Below, piece by piece: positions 60,893 through 64,000 of a stretch of 64,000 nt of DNA. Within the stretch, counting starts at the first letter, position 1. The number at the start of each line of letters is the position of its first letter. The DNA is from Butyrivibrio fibrisolvens (GTDB lineage: Bacteria; Bacillota; Clostridia; Lachnospirales; Lachnospiraceae), in assembly GCF_037113525.1 (NCBI RefSeq), contig NZ_CP146963.1, positions 3,720,001 through 3,784,000 on the forward strand, written 5' to 3'. A program made the translations under genes and the position numbers. The notes below the pieces were generated by a model, which searched no databases, had not been told where the DNA came from, and was given only the letters and a program-made list of their open reading frames with translations.

Positions 60893-62425
60893 TTATTCAA
60901 GACCTTCTTTGGTTAATGTATAAGTCTTTGTACATACTTCTTCTATATATTTTCTATCATGAGATATACTTATAACTGCTCCTGGAAAAGATGCTATCAT
61001 CTTCCTGATAACAGGTCCTGAAAGCGGTGAAAAGTTACGCGTAGGTTCATCTAGTATAAGAACATTCGCATCTGATAAACTCATCTTAAGAAGTAAAACC
61101 TTAGCCTTCTGTCCGCCGGATAATTCTCTGATCGGATGATCCATCTCATCAGCTGTGTATTTCAATGACCCCAGATAAGTCCTAATACGAGTACGTATAG
61201 CTTTATCACCAGTATCATCCAAAAACTCAACCGGAGTTGCATCAAGGTCAAGTAGTTCTTCGTAGTTCTGTGGCATGTATTGGGCCTTTATATCACTTCT
61301 TCCAAGAAGTTCATCCGCCATTTTCTTTAAAAGAGTCGTCTTTCCTACTCCGTTAGTTCCGACAATGCAGATCTTTTCAGGTCCTCTTACTCTTAAGAAA
61401 ATATCCTTTGCTAGTACTTTGTTTCCATCAGGAGTTTTCAGTTCATCAAGTTCATACTCGATAACAGTTTTACCTGCCGGCATTTTGGCGCTTTCATTTC
61501 CCAGTTTAAAAAAGATCGCTTCTTCCTGTTCAGGCATCTTGGTCATGTTCTCATCTTCTTTTTCAAAGCGCTTACCCATAGCTTTTACAGTATGCATCTT
61601 ATCCTTAAGGTTCTTACCAACGCCGGGAGCCTGCCTTGATACATTGGAAAGAGCATGCTCTACGCTGTTATAAACCCTGGCATATTTTTCATCGCGGCGC
61701 TTTTTCTCATTTCTGTCGTTGATTGCCTGCTGCTCCTGCCTTTCAAAACTTTCTGCTCTTCTTTTGATATAGTTTTTGTAATTATCTTTCACGATAGTAT
61801 ATCTGCTCTTAGTCTTCCTCATGATCTGCTCGATATGGATGATCATGTTGGCAGTATTCTCAATGAGAGTCTCATCGTGAGAGATATAGAGAACTATGTG
61901 CTTCCAGTTATTTATAAGCTTTTCTAGAAGTTCCAAAGTGCTGATATCAATATCATTTGAAGGCTCATCAAGTAGTAGCACTGTAGGGTTATCCATAAGA
62001 AGCCTCATAAGCTGCGCCTTAACTTTCTCGCCGCCCGACAGGCTTTCCATTATCTGGTCACTGTAAAAAAAGTCGCCCGGAATCTGAAATTCACTTGCCA
62101 TAGCCGCAAGTTCTTTTGGTGTCTTGTCAAAGAAAAGCTTTGCAGCTGAAAAGTATTCATACAAAGTTTTAGTCTTATCTTCTTTAGGTAGTTCCTGTGG
62201 AAGGTATCCTAACATTTCTGCCCCAAGAACTCTTTCGCCCTGACATTCTGCATACTCTTCCGCCATATCAGGATCATAGATCCATTTCATAAGGGTAGAT
62301 TTGCCATTACCTTCTTCGCCTATGATCACGGCTTTATCGCCATCATTTAATACCATATTGAAATCTTCTAATATTATTCGCAGGTCTTTTTTGTGTGTAA
62401 TAGTGAGATTCTTTATCTGTAACAT
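60893..62425 (-). CDS. ABC-F family ATPase
   Basis: A soluble protein of 510 residues with two ABC domains and no membrane helix. The first has GEEGNGKST, SLSGGEKVK and VLLLDEPSNDID, the second GTNGVGKTT, ELSGGQKAK and VLILDEPTRNFSP. The charged linker (about residues 205-290) would reach into the ribosomal peptidyl-transfer region. ABC-F proteins modulate translation or protect ribosomes from antibiotics. GGAGGTAAGTAA precedes the ATG. A terminator-shaped hairpin about 100 bp upstream may control it. Confidence 0.9.
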   Translation of the reverse strand: MLQIKNLTITHKKDLRIILEDFNMVLNDGDKAVIIGEEGNGKSTLMKWIYDPDMAEEYAECQGERVLGAEMLGYLPQELPKEDKTKTLYEYFSAAKLFFDKTPKELAAMASEFQIPGDFFYSDQIMESLSGGEKVKAQLMRLLMDNPTVLLLDEPSNDIDISTLELLEKLINNWKHIVLYISHDETLIENTANMIIHIEQIMRKTKSRYTIVKDNYKNYIKRRAESFERQEQQAINDRNEKKRRDEKYARVYNSVEHALSNVSRQAPGVGKNLKDKMHTVKAMGKRFEKEDENMTKMPEQEEAIFFKLGNESAKMPAGKTVIEYELDELKTPDGNKVLAKDIFLRVRGPEKICIVGTNGVGKTTLLKKMADELLGRSDIKAQYMPQNYEELLDLDATPVEFLDDTGDKAIRTRIRTYLGSLKYTADEMDHPIRELSGGQKAKVLLLKMSLSDANVLILDEPTRNFSPLSGPVIRKMIASFPGAVISISHDRKYIEEVCTKTYTLTKEGLE

Positions 62426-62822
62426 TTACTTACCTCCGGTCAAAGAAATGATCTCTTACGCTTTGGCATCAACCGCCCAAATACGAGTTTTTATTGTAAG
62501 CAATAATAATATTTGCCTCATCACAAAAAATGAGTCTATTTTGCATACACAAAATAGACTCACACAAATAAACCTACTATAAACAAACTGCCATAAGTAG
62601 AAATGCATGATAATCCAGATTAAGCGTACACAAAACAGCTGCCATAAGCAGCAAGATCATTTCTGATAGTGTTCACTCAAGCTAAATTATCTAATAAACA
62701 TTCCTTCACCTATGCGCAATGCGCTCTTTCTTTTTATTTATCATAATGCTAACACCAAAGCATATATGATGCAACTATTAAATCAAGCTTTACTCTTTTT
62801 TGACCAAAGCCCTATTTATAGA
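62426..62822. other. Intergenic leader region of the ABC-F gene
   Basis: It contains a strong terminator (62525-62562) and two direct copies of CTGCCATAAG near 62588 and 62638, with the complement of an ATG between them. A minus-strand frame of 50 codons (62456-62608, starting MHFYLWQFVY) spans the terminator but has only a poor ribosome site. No other gene is seen. Confidence 0.4.
62525..62562 (-). terminator. Terminator or attenuator upstream of the ABC-F gene
   Basis: On the minus strand TGAGTCTATTTTG pairs perfectly over 13 bp with CAAAATAGACTCA around six bases and is followed by six T residues. It is 100 bp before the ABC-F start codon and 260 bp after the pyruvate kinase stop, so it could serve either gene. 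Confidence 0.8.
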
Positions 62823-64000
62823 TTATGAATAAATCTTATGAATAGTCTCAACCTTGATCATGTTTGTATGACCTGAAGTTCCACCGATCTTACCGCCTGT
62901 AAGAACTACGTTGTCTCCCATCTTGAGGTCGAGGATCTTGGTAGCCTGCTGCATAGCGTGGAAGAAGAGAACATCAAGTGATTCAAATTCATCGCAAAGC
63001 AGAGGATATACGCCCCATGAAAGTGCAAGCTTTCTGAATGCCTTAACAGATGTTGTCATACCGATGATCTCAACAGGACATCTGAAACGGCTTACCATGC
63101 GGGCTGTAAGGCCGCTGATGGAGCTTACTACGATACACTTTGCATCAACGTCGATTGCCATAGAACATGTTGAATGGCTGATAGCATCGAGGTTATTTCT
63201 AATGCTGAAGTCCATGTTCTTGAATCTCTTGGTGTAGTTGATGTGCTGCTCTGTATATTCTGCAACTTCTGACATTGTCTTAACAGCTTCTACAGGGTAC
63301 TTACCTGCAGCTGACTCTCCTGAGAGCATGATAGCAGAAGCTCCGTCATATACTGCGTTTGCAACGTCAGAGATCTCAGCTCTTGTAGGACGTACGTTGG
63401 TTATCATAGACTCAAGCATTTCTGTTGCGATGATAACTCTTTTTCCAAGGAGTCGGCACTTCTGAACGATCTCTTTCTGAACTGAAGGAACTTCCATAAA
63501 TGGAATCTCAACACCAAGGTCACCTCTTGCAACCATGATGCCGTCAACAACTTCTGAGATTTCTTCGATATTATCAACGCCTGATCTGTTCTCGATCTTA
63601 GCGATGATGTCGATGTCTCTTCCGCCGTTCTTATCAAGGAAGTCACGAAGATCCTGAGCATCCTGACGAGTAGATACGAAGGATGCTGCAACATAATCGA
63701 TGTCATGCTCTATACCAAAAAGAAGGTCTGCCTTGTCCTGATCAGAAAGGTAAGCCTGCTTAAGAACTTTGCCAGGGAAGTTCATGCTCTTCTTATCAGA
63801 AAGTGTTCCGCCTGCTATAACCTTTGTGATTACGTCGTTACCTTTAACCTTGGTAACTTCGCAGATTACAAGTCCGTTGTTAACAAGGATTGTATCACCC
63901 TTCTTAAGGTCTTCTGCAAATCCCTTATAGCTTACAGATACTTTCTTCTCATCACCGATTACATCGTCAACTGTAAAGGTAAATTCCTGGCCTTCTTCAA
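62823..64000 (-). CDS. pyk: Pyruvate kinase, 3' part (5' end outside the window)
   Basis: Converts phosphoenolpyruvate and ADP to pyruvate and ATP. The frame is open to the right edge, so the start lies beyond 64000; the ATG at 63785 is internal. The visible 392 codons include the B domain end, DIDIIAKIENRSGVDNI, VARGDLGVEIP, ATEMLESMI and the C-terminal allosteric domain up to MIKVETIHKIYS. The protein ends there, without the extra PEP-utilizer domain that some Firmicute enzymes have. Confidence 0.95.
   Translation of the reverse strand, partial: EEGQEFTFTVDDVIGDEKKVSVSYKGFAEDLKKGDTILVNNGLVICEVTKVKGNDVITKVIAGGTLSDKKSMNFPGKVLKQAYLSDQDKADLLFGIEHDIDYVAASFVSTRQDAQDLRDFLDKNGGRDIDIIAKIENRSGVDNIEEISEVVDGIMVARGDLGVEIPFMEVPSVQKEIVQKCRLLGKRVIIATEMLESMITNVRPTRAEISDVANAVYDGASAIMLSGESAAGKYPVEAVKTMSEVAEYTEQHINYTKRFKNMDFSIRNNLDAISHSTCSMAIDVDAKCIVVSSISGLTARMVSRFRCPVEIIGMTTSVKAFRKLALSWGVYPLLCDEFESLDVLFFHAMQQATKILDLKMGDNVVLTGGKIGGTSGHTNMIKVETIHKIYS

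Overview
The window looks like chromosomal DNA of a low-GC Firmicute of the Lachnospiraceae, most like a rumen or gut Butyrivibrio or Pseudobutyrivibrio. This is inference from gene content, strong AGGAGG-type ribosome binding sites, roughly 40% GC by eye and plant-cell-wall sugar genes; no 16S rRNA gene is present. Nearly all of it is ordinary protein-coding DNA. No CRISPR array, prophage or rRNA operon was seen.

Layout. 1-8.7 kb is nitrogen and amino-acid metabolism with small enzymes: amtB-glnK, a D-2-hydroxyacid dehydrogenase facing a LysR regulator, an Lrp-type regulator, aspartase behind a structured leader, then Nudix, deformylase-like, MIF-like and GNAT proteins. 8.7-11.9 kb holds endonuclease V and a purine pair (PurO-type IMP cyclohydrolase plus stand-alone AICAR transformylase) under a ZTP riboswitch. 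12-19.4 kb is AT-rich accessory DNA: a zinc-ribbon protein split by two homopolymer frameshifts, a complete ISL3-family insertion sequence with its 8-bp target duplication, a 44-residue zinc-ribbon protein, an AAA ATPase and the stump of a nuclease/transposase.

19.4-34.1 kb is one beta-mannan (galactoglucomannan oligosaccharide) utilization locus on the minus strand: GH36 alpha-galactosidase, LacI regulator, ABC binding protein and two permeases, AGE-family 2-epimerase, two GH130 phosphorylases, an SGNH esterase, and an unusual fusion of a GH1 beta-glycosidase to a class I mannose-6-phosphate isomerase. In the inferred scheme, oligosaccharides are imported, stripped of galactose and acetyl groups, epimerised, phosphorolysed to mannose-1-phosphate, and fed to glycolysis through the isomerase. 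TTAGCTAA palindromes mark the probable LacI operators.

34-49 kb is mixed housekeeping: a repeat-rich zinc-ribbon membrane protein, HAD phosphatase and CobS, a GH13 glucosidase, HtrA protease, an apparent thyA - c-di-GMP phosphodiesterase - folA operon, and a beta-CASP nuclease. 49.3-49.6 kb has tRNA-Gly(GCC) with a duplicated 3' end. 49.6-56.6 kb carries a GntR-ABC exporter operon, methionyl-tRNA synthetase behind a T-box, and a second ABC exporter. 56.8-64 kb has a FIST-GGDEF protein, an EEP-family hydrolase, a P-loop kinase, an ABC-F ATPase and the 3' part of pyruvate kinase.

The points most worth following are the GH1-isomerase fusion, the aspartase leader (a homologous module sits in front of gntR), the EAL protein between thyA and folA, the frameshifted zinc-ribbon gene, GlnK lacking Tyr51, and several long palindromes or hairpin arrays.
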